Source: Planctomycetota bacterium
GTDB taxonomy: Bacteria > Planctomycetota > UBA1135
Length of the DNA: 32,269 bases
Assembly: GCA_029941685.1 (NCBI GenBank)
Contig: JAPYTC010000006.1
Coordinates: 1 to 32,269 of the forward strand
Reading direction: 5' to 3'
Shown here: in pieces, positions 8,372-15,202 of the stretch
Layout: each line of letters opens with the position of its first letter
How positions within the stretch are numbered: position 1 is the first letter of the stretch
Program-made: the position numbers and the translations under genes
The notes under the pieces: model-generated
The model's input: only the letters and a program-made list of their open reading frames with translations
Database searches by the model: none
Told to the model about the DNA's origin: nothing

Positions 8372-9203
8372 TAATCCATAGAATTTCTTGTCGAGCAGCG
8401 GTGAAGTCTCCTTTTTGTGCGCGGCACTCTAGTTGTGGTGGAGCAAACAGCACAATCGTTGAGCCCATTTCGAAACAACCCATGTCAACGCCCTTGGATA
8501 GGCTGATTGGCGGGTCGTAAGTGCGCACTGAATGTTGCCACGGGCTTGCTCCAAGTGAATCGTCAAATCCGAATTTCATGCCGCCCACATTTAAAGCGCC
8601 CACATAAAGCAATGCAAAAGGCTGTTGTCGCTTATCAAGACAGTGCAACAAGATACGTCTGTTGGTTTGCATGACACGCATCGATCGCCGAATAAGACTA
8701 GGGTCTACCGGTTGCAAATCTCCGGGCTCGGTGACCGCTTTGACAATTTGCATGTCGCACGGAGCGTGATAGCGGTGATAGTTATACGGCGCAAGATAAA
8801 TTTGCAAGGCCTGGTAACCGTTGTAATCTTCTGCGCGGCCACCTGGCAGTATTTCGTCAATAGAATATGGAGTGCCTTTAAGAATTAACGACAGTTCTGG
8901 CGAGACCTTAGCATGCTCAATCAAGCAACCGTCTGCGGGTGACAGCCAATGCTCGTCTTCAACAATTGGACGACTGCCGGAGGGCAATTTTCGGGTGAAC
9001 AGGTCAAGGAATGTGGCGAATTCTTGAAGATCGCATGGAATCGTGTCTTCGCCAATGCCTAAAGATCTGATGACGCGACCCCATAGTTTGCGGCGCAGAA
9101 ACTTAGGAATGCGCCAACGGCAAATGGCACCCACTGCGCGAGACATTGCGACTCGCGGAAAAGCAGGGATGGTGAAAAGAGAGCGGACTTCCATTTTTGG
9201 CAA
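8364..9203 (-). CDS. psd: Phosphatidylserine decarboxylase
   Basis: A 279-residue proenzyme that converts phosphatidylserine to phosphatidylethanolamine at the membrane after self-cleavage to a pyruvoyl enzyme. The cleavage motif is MGST (Gly247-Ser248-Thr249), so Ser248 would become the pyruvoyl group and the alpha chain would be only about 32 residues. The other catalytic elements are present: Asp91 in SPADG and the His pair in YHRYHAP (143, 146). Length is normal for the bacterial membrane type. An internal Met4 is an alternative start. It is the first gene of a three-gene run with a CMD-like protein and an LplT-like carrier. It is divergent from glmU across 60 bases. No phosphatidylserine synthase lies in the window. 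Confidence 0.93.
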   Translation of the reverse strand: MPKMEVRSLFTIPAFPRVAMSRAVGAICRWRIPKFLRRKLWGRVIRSLGIGEDTIPCDLQEFATFLDLFTRKLPSGSRPIVEDEHWLSPADGCLIEHAKVSPELSLILKGTPYSIDEILPGGRAEDYNGYQALQIYLAPYNYHRYHAPCDMQIVKAVTEPGDLQPVDPSLIRRSMRVMQTNRRILLHCLDKRQQPFALLYVGALNVGGMKFGFDDSLGASPWQHSVRTYDPPISLSKGVDMGCFEMGSTIVLFAPPQLECRAQKGDFTAARQEILWINE

Positions 9204-9244
9204 GCTTTAGTGTAACGAGGTTAAATGTGAAGCAAAAGAGAAGA

Positions 9245-9250
9245 TATACT
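9245..9250 (+). promoter_or_regulatory. Candidate -10 element upstream of glmU
   Basis: TATACT matches five of six bases of the sigma70 -10 consensus and lies 13 bases before the glmU ATG in the only divergent gap of this size. A poor -35 candidate (TTAAAT) sits 18 bases upstream. If used, transcription would start only a few bases before the ATG, giving a nearly leaderless message, which fits the lack of any Shine-Dalgarno sequence there. This is a by-eye match only. Confidence 0.3.
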
Positions 9251-9263
9251 CACAGTCGAAATC

Positions 9264-10517
9264 ATGGCCGACCTCCCATTGCACGTCCTCGTTCTCGCTG
9301 GTGGAAATTCCACCCGCATTCGTACCGGTGGCCCTAAGGCTTTACTCGATTTGTGCGGCATCCCGCTCATCGAGCACATTTTTCGCGCTTGTGAAGATTT
9401 GCCGGCCGTATCGCGCACATTGATTCTCGGCCCAACGCATCGCGCCAAGGTTGAAGGCTGGTTAGATGAAAGTGATCACAACGAATGGAACGTGGTCGAG
9501 CAAACCGTCGCGCGTGGCACTGGCGATGCCGTATTGTGCGGTCTCGAGCAATTGCCACCAACAGGACGCCTGCTCATTCTGTGCGGCGACACTCCATTGC
9601 TGCGTTCTTCAACTTTGCAATTGTTACTCGATCAAGGGGACGCGATGCTTACTGCTGATGTTGAAAACCCTTATGGTCTTGGTCGTATCGAGCGAGATAC
9701 AGATGGCGAGTTATTGGCTATCATCGAGCAAGCGGATGCCAGCGACGAGCAGTTAGAGATTTGCGAAATTAATTCAGGGGTGTTCGTCCTTGATATCGAA
9801 AAACTGCGCTCAGCTTTAGAGGCTGCTGACGACAACAATTCACAAGGCGAGGTCTATCTGACCACTCCAGCTGTGAAGGTATTACAAGAATGCAATGGTG
9901 CAACAGTCACTTTGCCTGTCGACGAAAGCGAACAAATATCCGGAGTGAATGATCTGCATGAAATGGCTTATGCTAATTTCGTAATGCGTCACAGGATTCT
10001 CGAAGAGCATCTCGATAGTGGGGTGATTATCGACGATCCGTCGTCTACCTTTATTGAGGTTGACGTTGAAATAGCCCCTGGTGCGCGCATTATGCCTTAT
10101 TGCGTGCTACGTAGTAGCGTTAAAATCGGCGCCGAATGCGTTGTTGGTCCGTTTGCACATCTGCGAGGAGGTACTGAATTAGACGACCGTGCGCAGGTCG
10201 GCAACTTTGTTGAAACCAAAAACGCGCATTTGGGTGAAGGCGCAAAATCGAAACACCTCACTTATCTGGGCGATGTCGAAATCGGCGCCAAGTCGAATAT
10301 TGGTTGCGGCACTATAACCGCCAATTACGATGGCAAAAACAAACACAAAACTACGATAGGCAACAATGCTTTTATCGGTTCTGGTGCGATTCTAGTCGCA
10401 CCAGTCAATGTTGGCGATAACGCAACTGTTGGCGCTGGTGCGGTCGTTACCGCAAATCATGATGTCCCTGCTGGCGAAATTGTCGTTGGCGTCCCCGCAA
10501 AAAAAATCTCCAAGTAA
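9264..10517 (+). CDS. glmU: Bifunctional UDP-GlcNAc pyrophosphorylase / GlcN-1-P acetyltransferase
   Basis: A cytoplasmic enzyme of 417 residues that makes UDP-GlcNAc for peptidoglycan and lipid A. The N-terminal uridylyltransferase half has LAGGNSTRIRTGGPK (a variant of LAAGxGTRMxSxxPK, with Lys25), ARGTGDAV and LCGDTPLL. The C-terminal left-handed beta-helix acetyltransferase half has GNFVETKNAHLGEG, the catalytic-His stretch KHLTYLGD and NIGCGTITANYDGKNKHKTTIG. Both activities are therefore expected. It is about 40 residues shorter than the 456-residue E. coli protein, mainly because the C-terminal tail ends right after GVPAKKISK. It heads the long plus-strand run; prs starts 13 bases after its stop. 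Confidence 0.93.
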   Translation: MADLPLHVLVLAGGNSTRIRTGGPKALLDLCGIPLIEHIFRACEDLPAVSRTLILGPTHRAKVEGWLDESDHNEWNVVEQTVARGTGDAVLCGLEQLPPTGRLLILCGDTPLLRSSTLQLLLDQGDAMLTADVENPYGLGRIERDTDGELLAIIEQADASDEQLEICEINSGVFVLDIEKLRSALEAADDNNSQGEVYLTTPAVKVLQECNGATVTLPVDESEQISGVNDLHEMAYANFVMRHRILEEHLDSGVIIDDPSSTFIEVDVEIAPGARIMPYCVLRSSVKIGAECVVGPFAHLRGGTELDDRAQVGNFVETKNAHLGEGAKSKHLTYLGDVEIGAKSNIGCGTITANYDGKNKHKTTIGNNAFIGSGAILVAPVNVGDNATVGAGAVVTANHDVPAGEIVVGVPAKKISK

Positions 10518-10530
10518 TTACGATTTAAGA

Positions 10531-11478
10531 ATGAGTTTTCGCGATTCTAAAATAAAGGTTCTGGCTGGCACAGCTCACAACGAGTTGGCTCTAGAAATCG
10601 CTGCTGCACTTGACGTGCCGCTTACCTCTGCGTCTATAGGGCGTTTCCCCGACGGAGAAATCGATATCAAGCTGCATGAAGACATGCGTGGCTCTGATGT
10701 CTTTATCGTGCAGCCAACAAGTCCACCAGTAAACGAAAATATTATCGAGCTAATGCTGATGATAGACACCTTGCGCCGTGCTTCGGCTGGACGAATCACG
10801 GCAGTGATGCCTTACTTCGGTTATGCTCGCAAAGATCGCAAAGATGAGGGACGCGTGCCGATTTCTGCTAAAGTCGTGGCAAATATGCTCAGTTCGGTGG
10901 GGGTAGATCGGGTTTTGACCATTGATTTGCACGCCCAACAAATTCAGGGTTTCTTCGATATACCGGTAGATCACCTGTGGGCGCGCTCAGAATTAGAATC
11001 GGTGATCCGCGACATGGAACTCGACAATTTGGTGGTTTGTTCCCCAGATGTTGGTGGTGTTAAATTAGCCCGTGCCTGGGGTAAGTCATTACAGGCGCCT
11101 CTCGTAATTGTGGATAAACGGAGGGTTTCCGGTGAAAAGGTGGTCATGGAGAACGTCATTGGTGACGTCGATGGCTGCAACGTGCTGATTACCGACGATA
11201 TGATTTCAACTGCGGGTACAATCACCGAAGCAGCCCGTATTCTGAAGGATAAAGGGGCAGACCGTATCATTATTGCAGCTACTCATGCCGTCCTCTGTGG
11301 CCCGGCTGTCGAAAGACTTCAGAATTCATGCGCCGAAATTGTGCTGGTATCGAATACAATACCCCTCCGTGGCGAGCTACCCTCCAATCTAAGGGTTGTT
11401 TCGGTGGCGCCACTACTAGCCCGTGCGATAACAAGAATTCATCGAGAAGAATCTGTTAGCGCTTTGTTTTCCGAGTAA
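10531..11478 (+). CDS. prs: Ribose-phosphate pyrophosphokinase (PRPP synthase)
   Basis: Makes PRPP from ribose-5-phosphate and ATP for nucleotide, His and Trp synthesis. The ORF track starts at 10408 inside glmU, but the ATG at 10531 gives MSFRDSKIKVLAG and 315 residues, the same length as E. coli Prs. Motifs seen are the flexible loop YARKDRKDEGRVPISAK, DLHAQQIQGFFDIPVDHL, CSPDVGGVKLARAW, VDKRR and the PRPP-binding loop LITDDMISTAGTI. The gene follows glmU after 13 bases. No clear Shine-Dalgarno sequence is present. The assignment is secure. Confidence 0.96.
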   Translation: MSFRDSKIKVLAGTAHNELALEIAAALDVPLTSASIGRFPDGEIDIKLHEDMRGSDVFIVQPTSPPVNENIIELMLMIDTLRRASAGRITAVMPYFGYARKDRKDEGRVPISAKVVANMLSSVGVDRVLTIDLHAQQIQGFFDIPVDHLWARSELESVIRDMELDNLVVCSPDVGGVKLARAWGKSLQAPLVIVDKRRVSGEKVVMENVIGDVDGCNVLITDDMISTAGTITEAARILKDKGADRIIIAATHAVLCGPAVERLQNSCAEIVLVSNTIPLRGELPSNLRVVSVAPLLARAITRIHREESVSALFSE

Positions 11479-11509
11479 TTTTGCTCACAATAGTTAACTA
11501 CTAAGAACC

Positions 11510-11860
11510 ATGGAAATCTTTAAATTAGATACAGAAAACCGTGCCGAATTTGGCACTAAAAACGCCAAGCTCCTGCGCGCTGCCGGACGCTACCCAGCTA
11601 CTTTGGTAGGTGAAGGTAAAGAAACGCTCCATTTCAGCATCTCAGCTGATGAATTTGACGCTACGACCCGTAAGGGGGCGCGTAGCTTCGAATTGAACAT
11701 CGGCGGCAACATCGAGAAAGCAGCTATTCAAGTTGCCAATTTTGATGCACTAGGTGATGACATCCTGCAGCTCGACTTCATTCGCGATACTGATGGCTCT
11801 AAGGCTGTCATGCGTGCGACTAAGTTCGGTGATAAGGGCTACACAAACGACGAAGATTAG
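11510..11860 (+). CDS. rplY: 50S ribosomal protein L25
   Basis: A 116-residue 5S-rRNA-binding protein of the L25/TL5 family. The N-terminal signature appears as RAEFGTKNAKLLRAAGRYPATLVGEGKE, followed by LHFSISADEF and the expected beta-strand pattern ending LQLDFIR. It is longer than the 94-residue E. coli L25 but lacks the full CTC domain of the long (about 200-residue) form, ending soon after with GYTNDED. Its place between prs and pth is the usual order in many bacteria and supports the call. Confidence 0.88.
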   Translation: MEIFKLDTENRAEFGTKNAKLLRAAGRYPATLVGEGKETLHFSISADEFDATTRKGARSFELNIGGNIEKAAIQVANFDALGDDILQLDFIRDTDGSKAVMRATKFGDKGYTNDED

Positions 11861-11887
11861 TCGTTGCCGTCTTTCAGGCGCTAGGCT

Positions 11888-12523
11888 ATGATTTCCGACC
11901 CCAATAACGAGGGCGACGCTGTTGAAGAATCTCTAGATTCTGGGCATCGCATTTTGTTTGGGCTCGGCAACCCTGGTGCCGAATACGCTTCTACTCCGCA
12001 TAATGTCGGTTTCGAAGCACTCGATCTTTACGCTACACGTCTGCAGCTCGAATTTGAGTTGCAACCTCAGTTGTCATCCGCAATTGTTGAAGTCCCCGAT
12101 TCTAAAATCGTGTTGGTTAAACCCACTACTTTCATGAATCTTGCAGGGGTGGCTTTACGCAAATTGTGGCATCACTACGGTATCGAATCTGCTCATCAGA
12201 TTTTTATGCTGTGCGACGACTTCCACTTGCCACTCGGCGGCATTCGCATTCGAGGGGCGGGGGCAACCGGCGGCCACAATGGTTTAGCATCTATCGAAGA
12301 TGCCCTCGGTTGTAACGAATACCCGCGCATGCGTTTGGGTATCGGAGGTCCCGGCGACGATAGTGTTAAGCACGTTCTTTCAAAATTTTCTTCGGCTGAA
12401 CAAAAAGTGGTAGATGACTTGCTCATCAACGCTTCTTGTGCTGCCGAAGACTGGGCAACCGGTAAATCAATTGTTGATTTACAGGCCCAATACAACCGCC
12501 GCAAGCCGCAGGCGGGTTCTTAA
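11888..12523 (+). CDS. pth: Peptidyl-tRNA hydrolase
   Basis: Recycles peptidyl-tRNA dropped by ribosomes. The active-site set is complete: GLGNPG (Asn), STPHNVG (the catalytic His), TTFMNLAG (Asn), CDDFHLPLG (Asp) and GGHNGL (Asn). It has 211 residues, with an extra polar leader of about 22 residues (MISDPNNEGDAVEESLDSG) before the conserved core. No ATG closer to the core exists in frame, so the leader is probably real unless a TTG in HRILFG is used. It follows rplY after 27 bases. Confidence 0.95.
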   Translation: MISDPNNEGDAVEESLDSGHRILFGLGNPGAEYASTPHNVGFEALDLYATRLQLEFELQPQLSSAIVEVPDSKIVLVKPTTFMNLAGVALRKLWHHYGIESAHQIFMLCDDFHLPLGGIRIRGAGATGGHNGLASIEDALGCNEYPRMRLGIGGPGDDSVKHVLSKFSSAEQKVVDDLLINASCAAEDWATGKSIVDLQAQYNRRKPQAGS

Positions 12524-12542
12524 TGCAATTACGCATAACAAA

Positions 12543-12555
12543 CTGGTAGGACCAG
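12543..12555 (+). other. Small hairpin in rpsF leader
   Basis: CTGGT-AGG-ACCAG forms a five-pair stem with a three-base loop immediately before the AAAGG Shine-Dalgarno of rpsF. Many bacteria autoregulate this operon through an S6:S18-binding leader, but the CCG bulge of that motif is not evident here, so a regulatory role is only a possibility. Confidence 0.25.
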
Positions 12556-12560
12556 AAAGG
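12556..12560 (+). promoter_or_regulatory. Shine-Dalgarno of rpsF
   Basis: AAAGG lies seven bases before the rpsF ATG at 12568. It supports that start and is one of few recognisable ribosome-binding sites in the window. Confidence 0.6.
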
Positions 12561-12567
12561 CACCAAA

Positions 12568-13062
12568 ATGACTAACGAAATTCACAAATACCAAGCCATG
12601 TTCTTGCTCGACAACGAGGAAGTCCGCAAAGGCTTTAATCAAGCAAAAGATTGGGTCCAAACCTGTCTTGAAAAACACAACATTGATGTAAAAGTATTGC
12701 GTCTATGGGGCGAACGTGCTTTGGCTTACCCAATCGGTGGGCGTAAGCGTGCAACTTATCTTTTAGGTTGGCTCGAGGCTTCTGGCGACGCTGTTAATGA
12801 AGCTAAGCGAGAAATGTACTTGGTTGGCCCAGCTTTCCGCCTCGTGTTTTTGCGTACCGAAGAAATACCAGCCGAAGAAATGACGTTTGGTATCGAATCT
12901 CTCGAAGACTCCGCTGTTGAAATTCCAGATGAGATCGAAGAAGAAATGGCTGAAATGCCTGCTGAAGAAGAAAAGACCGATGAAGAACCTGCCGAAAAAG
13001 AGGCAGACTCATCAGACGAGCCAGAGGCTGTTGCAGCTGGCGAAGATAATAAGGAGAATTAA
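12568..13062 (+). CDS. rpsF: 30S ribosomal protein S6 with long acidic C-terminal tail
   Basis: Residues 1 to about 100 are the S6 fold, with YQAMFLLD at the start, the WGERALAYPIGGRKRATYLLGW signature and FRLVFLRTEE at the end. S6 pairs with S18 on the 30S platform. The remaining 60 or so residues are a low-complexity acidic tail (EEEMAEMPAEEEKTDEEPAEK and on), giving 164 residues against 131 in E. coli, which itself carries a shorter Glu-rich end. The start is supported by a Shine-Dalgarno sequence. The next gene is rpsR with no ssb or priB between them. Confidence 0.93.
   Translation: MTNEIHKYQAMFLLDNEEVRKGFNQAKDWVQTCLEKHNIDVKVLRLWGERALAYPIGGRKRATYLLGWLEASGDAVNEAKREMYLVGPAFRLVFLRTEEIPAEEMTFGIESLEDSAVEIPDEIEEEMAEMPAEEEKTDEEPAEKEADSSDEPEAVAAGEDNKEN
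13051..13056 (+). promoter_or_regulatory. Shine-Dalgarno of rpsR
   Basis: AAGGAG lies inside the last codons of rpsF, eight bases before the rpsR ATG at 13065. It is the strongest ribosome-binding site seen in the window. Confidence 0.8.
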
Positions 13063-13064
13063 TC

Positions 13065-13250
13065 ATGTCATCTAAAAACGACCGTACATTTGACTTCAAG
13101 AACGTTGAAGAACTTCAAACATTCATTACTCCACTAGGCAAGATTATGCCTGCAAAGTGCACTGGTTTGTCAGGTCGCGAGCAGCGTCGTCTGAAGACAG
13201 CTATTAAGATGGCTCGTCAGCTAGCACTTCTATCTTACGGAGTTCAATAA
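13065..13250 (+). CDS. rpsR: 30S ribosomal protein S18
   Basis: A 61-residue S18 with the core FDFKNVEELQTFITPLGKIMPAKCTGLSGREQRRLKTAIKMARQLALLSYGVQ. The GREQRRL and the RxLALLxY end are the family signature. It is shorter than the 75-residue E. coli protein because the basic N-terminal stretch is reduced. A strong AAGGAG sets the start, and its stop overlaps the rplI start by one base (TAATG). It binds S6 and 16S rRNA in the 30S platform. Confidence 0.93.
   Translation: MSSKNDRTFDFKNVEELQTFITPLGKIMPAKCTGLSGREQRRLKTAIKMARQLALLSYGVQ
13239..13242 (+). promoter_or_regulatory. Shine-Dalgarno of rplI
   Basis: GGAG inside the end of rpsR lies seven bases before the rplI ATG at 13250, supporting coupled reinitiation at the TAATG overlap. 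Confidence 0.6.
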
Positions 13251-13765
13251 TGAAGATGAAACTAATCCTTAGTGCCGACGACGCAACATTAGGCCACACA
13301 GGCGACGTTGTTGAAGTAACGGCTGGTTACGCCCGTAACTGTCTAATTCCACGCGGTTTGGCTCTTCCATACAGTAAAGATGCTATCCGCCGTATTGAAA
13401 AGCACCGTGTTGCAGCCGAGCAAGTGCGTATCGCGCAATTGTCCGATATGCAGGCGTTGGCTGACAAACTAGCATCAATCGAGCTTAGCTTCACGGAAAA
13501 AGTGTCTTCAGCTGGCCACCTTTATGGTGCTGTTACAGCAAAGCGCATTTCGGAGGCTTTGGGTGAGCAAGGTGTTGATATCTCAGAGAGCAATGTGCGT
13601 TTGGGCGAGCCCATCCGTGCTGTTGGTGAATTTGAGGTGCCTATTCACGTGCATTCTGACTTGAATGCTGCCGTCAAGGTGTGGGTTGTAGGTCAAGAAG
13701 TTGTCGAGCCAGAGGTTGAAGAAACCCCAGAGCTTGACGAAGACAGCGAGCCTTCAGAAGCTTAA
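13250..13765 (+). CDS. rplI: 50S ribosomal protein L9 with acidic C-terminal tail
   Basis: A 171-residue L9. The N-terminal domain shows the signature GHTGDVVEVTAGYARNCLIPRGLA; the long connecting helix and the C-terminal rRNA-binding domain (SSAGHLYGAVTAKRISEAL and FEVPIHVHSDLNAAVKVWVV) follow. It extends about 20 residues past the usual end of about 150 with an acidic tail (EVEETPELDEDSEPSEA). The start overlaps the rpsR stop by one base. A strong stem-loop follows the gene. Confidence 0.95.
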   Translation: MKMKLILSADDATLGHTGDVVEVTAGYARNCLIPRGLALPYSKDAIRRIEKHRVAAEQVRIAQLSDMQALADKLASIELSFTEKVSSAGHLYGAVTAKRISEALGEQGVDISESNVRLGEPIRAVGEFEVPIHVHSDLNAAVKVWVVGQEVVEPEVEETPELDEDSEPSEA

Positions 13766-13778
13766 TAAAAAGCAAATC

Positions 13779-13812
13779 GCGGACGGTTTTCTCGCACGGG
13801 AAGGCTGTCCGC
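13779..13812 (+). terminator. Stem-loop between rplI and dnaB
   Basis: GCGGACGGTTTTCTC and GGGAAGGCTGTCCGC can pair over 15 positions (four as G-T wobbles, no mismatches) around a GCAC loop. The base of the stem is GC-rich and is followed by TCTTGTATTATTAT, a broken T-rich run. It lies in the 69-base gap after rplI and before dnaB. A terminator or attenuator separating ribosomal-protein from replication/envelope expression is the simplest reading; the imperfect T tract leaves open an RNA-processing or stabilising hairpin. Confidence 0.65.
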
Positions 13813-13834
13813 TCTTGTATTATTATCATCCGAA

Positions 13835-15202
13835 ATGAGTAACTCCGCCATACCATCGCCACCATTCGACTTACAGGTCGAAAAATGTGTTTTGGGCAGT
13901 GTGCTGCGCGACCCGAATTGTATGCCCGATGTGGCGTCGGTAGTTCTAGCCGAGGATTTTTATTCGCCACGCCACCGTGAGATGTTCAAGATAATGATTG
14001 AACTCGAGGCGTCAAACCCTGGGCAATGCGATCCACTGACGGTTGGCCACGAGGTGCAACGTCGCAACAAAACCGAAGAGCTCGGTGGTACCGATTACAT
14101 GGGTGAGTGCATGTTGTCAGTGCCTTCAAATGCATTCCTTGAAAATCACCTTAAGATTGTTCGAGATTTGTCTATACGACGATCTCTACTGAAGGCGTCC
14201 GAAAGCATTCAGGCTAGTGTTTTCGATGGCGAAGCCGACGGCGATGTCGAAGAATTAGTTGGGCAGGCAGAAAAGGCAGTTTTTAATGTCGGCGAGCGTT
14301 TAGTCGGCAAAGAAATGATTTCTGTTTCTGAGCTGATTGACCAAAACCTCGACAGCTTACTTTCAGGCGATGCCAAAGAAGAAGGGCTTAAAACCGGTTA
14401 CTACGATCTCGACGAAAAGTCGGCCTTCCGCCCAGGCGACTTGGTTGTGCTTGCAGCACGTCCTGGTATGGGTAAGACCGCATTTGCCCTCAACTTGCTC
14501 GAGCGAGTTGCGGTACAAGACAATAAGGCTGTGCTGATGTTCTCCCTTGAGATGCCACGCGATCAGCTGGTAGTACGTTTGTTGTCTTCACTGTCACGTG
14601 TATCACACGATAGTTTGCGCCGCCATTTGTTGCAGCAATCGGATAGATCTAAACTGACTGTTGCGGCTTCATCTTTGCGGGACACCGTAATCCACATCGA
14701 TGATTCGTCACAACCGAGCTTGGCACAAATTCGTGCTAAAGCACGACGCCTCAAGCGTGAGGGTAAATTAGATTTGCTGATTATTGATTACTTGCAGTTG
14801 TTGCATGCTAAGGCCGAATCTCGACAAAACGAAGTGTCCTTGATATCTCGAACCCTAAAGTCTATTGCTCGTGACCTCGAAGTTCCTGTTCTTGCTTTGG
14901 CACAGTTGAATCGTAAAGCCGAAGACCGTTCCGACCACAAACCTATGTTGTCCGACTTGCGCGAATCTGGTTCTATCGAGCAGGATGCCGACATGGTGAT
15001 GATGTTGATGCGCGAAGACTACTACAACGAAACTGAAGAAAACCGTAATAAAGCTATGCTCAGCATTGCTAAAAACCGCCATGGTTCTACTGGCGAGATT
15101 ACCTTACGGTTCAATAAACGCTTTATGCGTTTCGAAAACTACGACGCTCACGCTCAGACGGTAGCTCCTACTGCTTCAGCAACAGCTTTTGATGATGTTT
15201 AA
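13835..15202 (+). CDS. dnaB: Replicative DNA helicase
   Basis: A 455-residue hexameric helicase of the replication fork. The N-terminal collar domain (PPFDLQVEKCVLGSVLRDP) is followed by a linker and the RecA-like domain with Walker A ARPGMGKTAFAL, LMFSLEMPRDQL, Walker B LDLLIIDYLQLL, and the QLNRKAEDRSDHKPMLSDLRESGSIEQDAD motif with its arginine finger region. Length is normal and no intein is present. The gene follows the rplI stem-loop. Its end overlaps the likely bamA starts (GATGATGTTTAA contains two ATGs in the other frame), which is an unusual coupling of replication and outer-membrane genes. Confidence 0.96.
   Translation: MSNSAIPSPPFDLQVEKCVLGSVLRDPNCMPDVASVVLAEDFYSPRHREMFKIMIELEASNPGQCDPLTVGHEVQRRNKTEELGGTDYMGECMLSVPSNAFLENHLKIVRDLSIRRSLLKASESIQASVFDGEADGDVEELVGQAEKAVFNVGERLVGKEMISVSELIDQNLDSLLSGDAKEEGLKTGYYDLDEKSAFRPGDLVVLAARPGMGKTAFALNLLERVAVQDNKAVLMFSLEMPRDQLVVRLLSSLSRVSHDSLRRHLLQQSDRSKLTVAASSLRDTVIHIDDSSQPSLAQIRAKARRLKREGKLDLLIIDYLQLLHAKAESRQNEVSLISRTLKSIARDLEVPVLALAQLNRKAEDRSDHKPMLSDLRESGSIEQDADMVMMLMREDYYNETEENRNKAMLSIAKNRHGSTGEITLRFNKRFMRFENYDAHAQTVAPTASATAFDDV

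Noticed and set aside
9204-9263. A sigma54 -24/-12 promoter in the psd/glmU gap (TTTTTGGCAAGC)
   Set aside because: TGGCA is present but no TTGC element lies at the required spacing. I saw no convincing sigma54 promoter in the other intergenic gaps.
12524-12567. An S6:S18 autoregulatory leader
   Set aside because: Only a five-pair hairpin is present and the characteristic CCG bulge is not seen in the 44-base gap.
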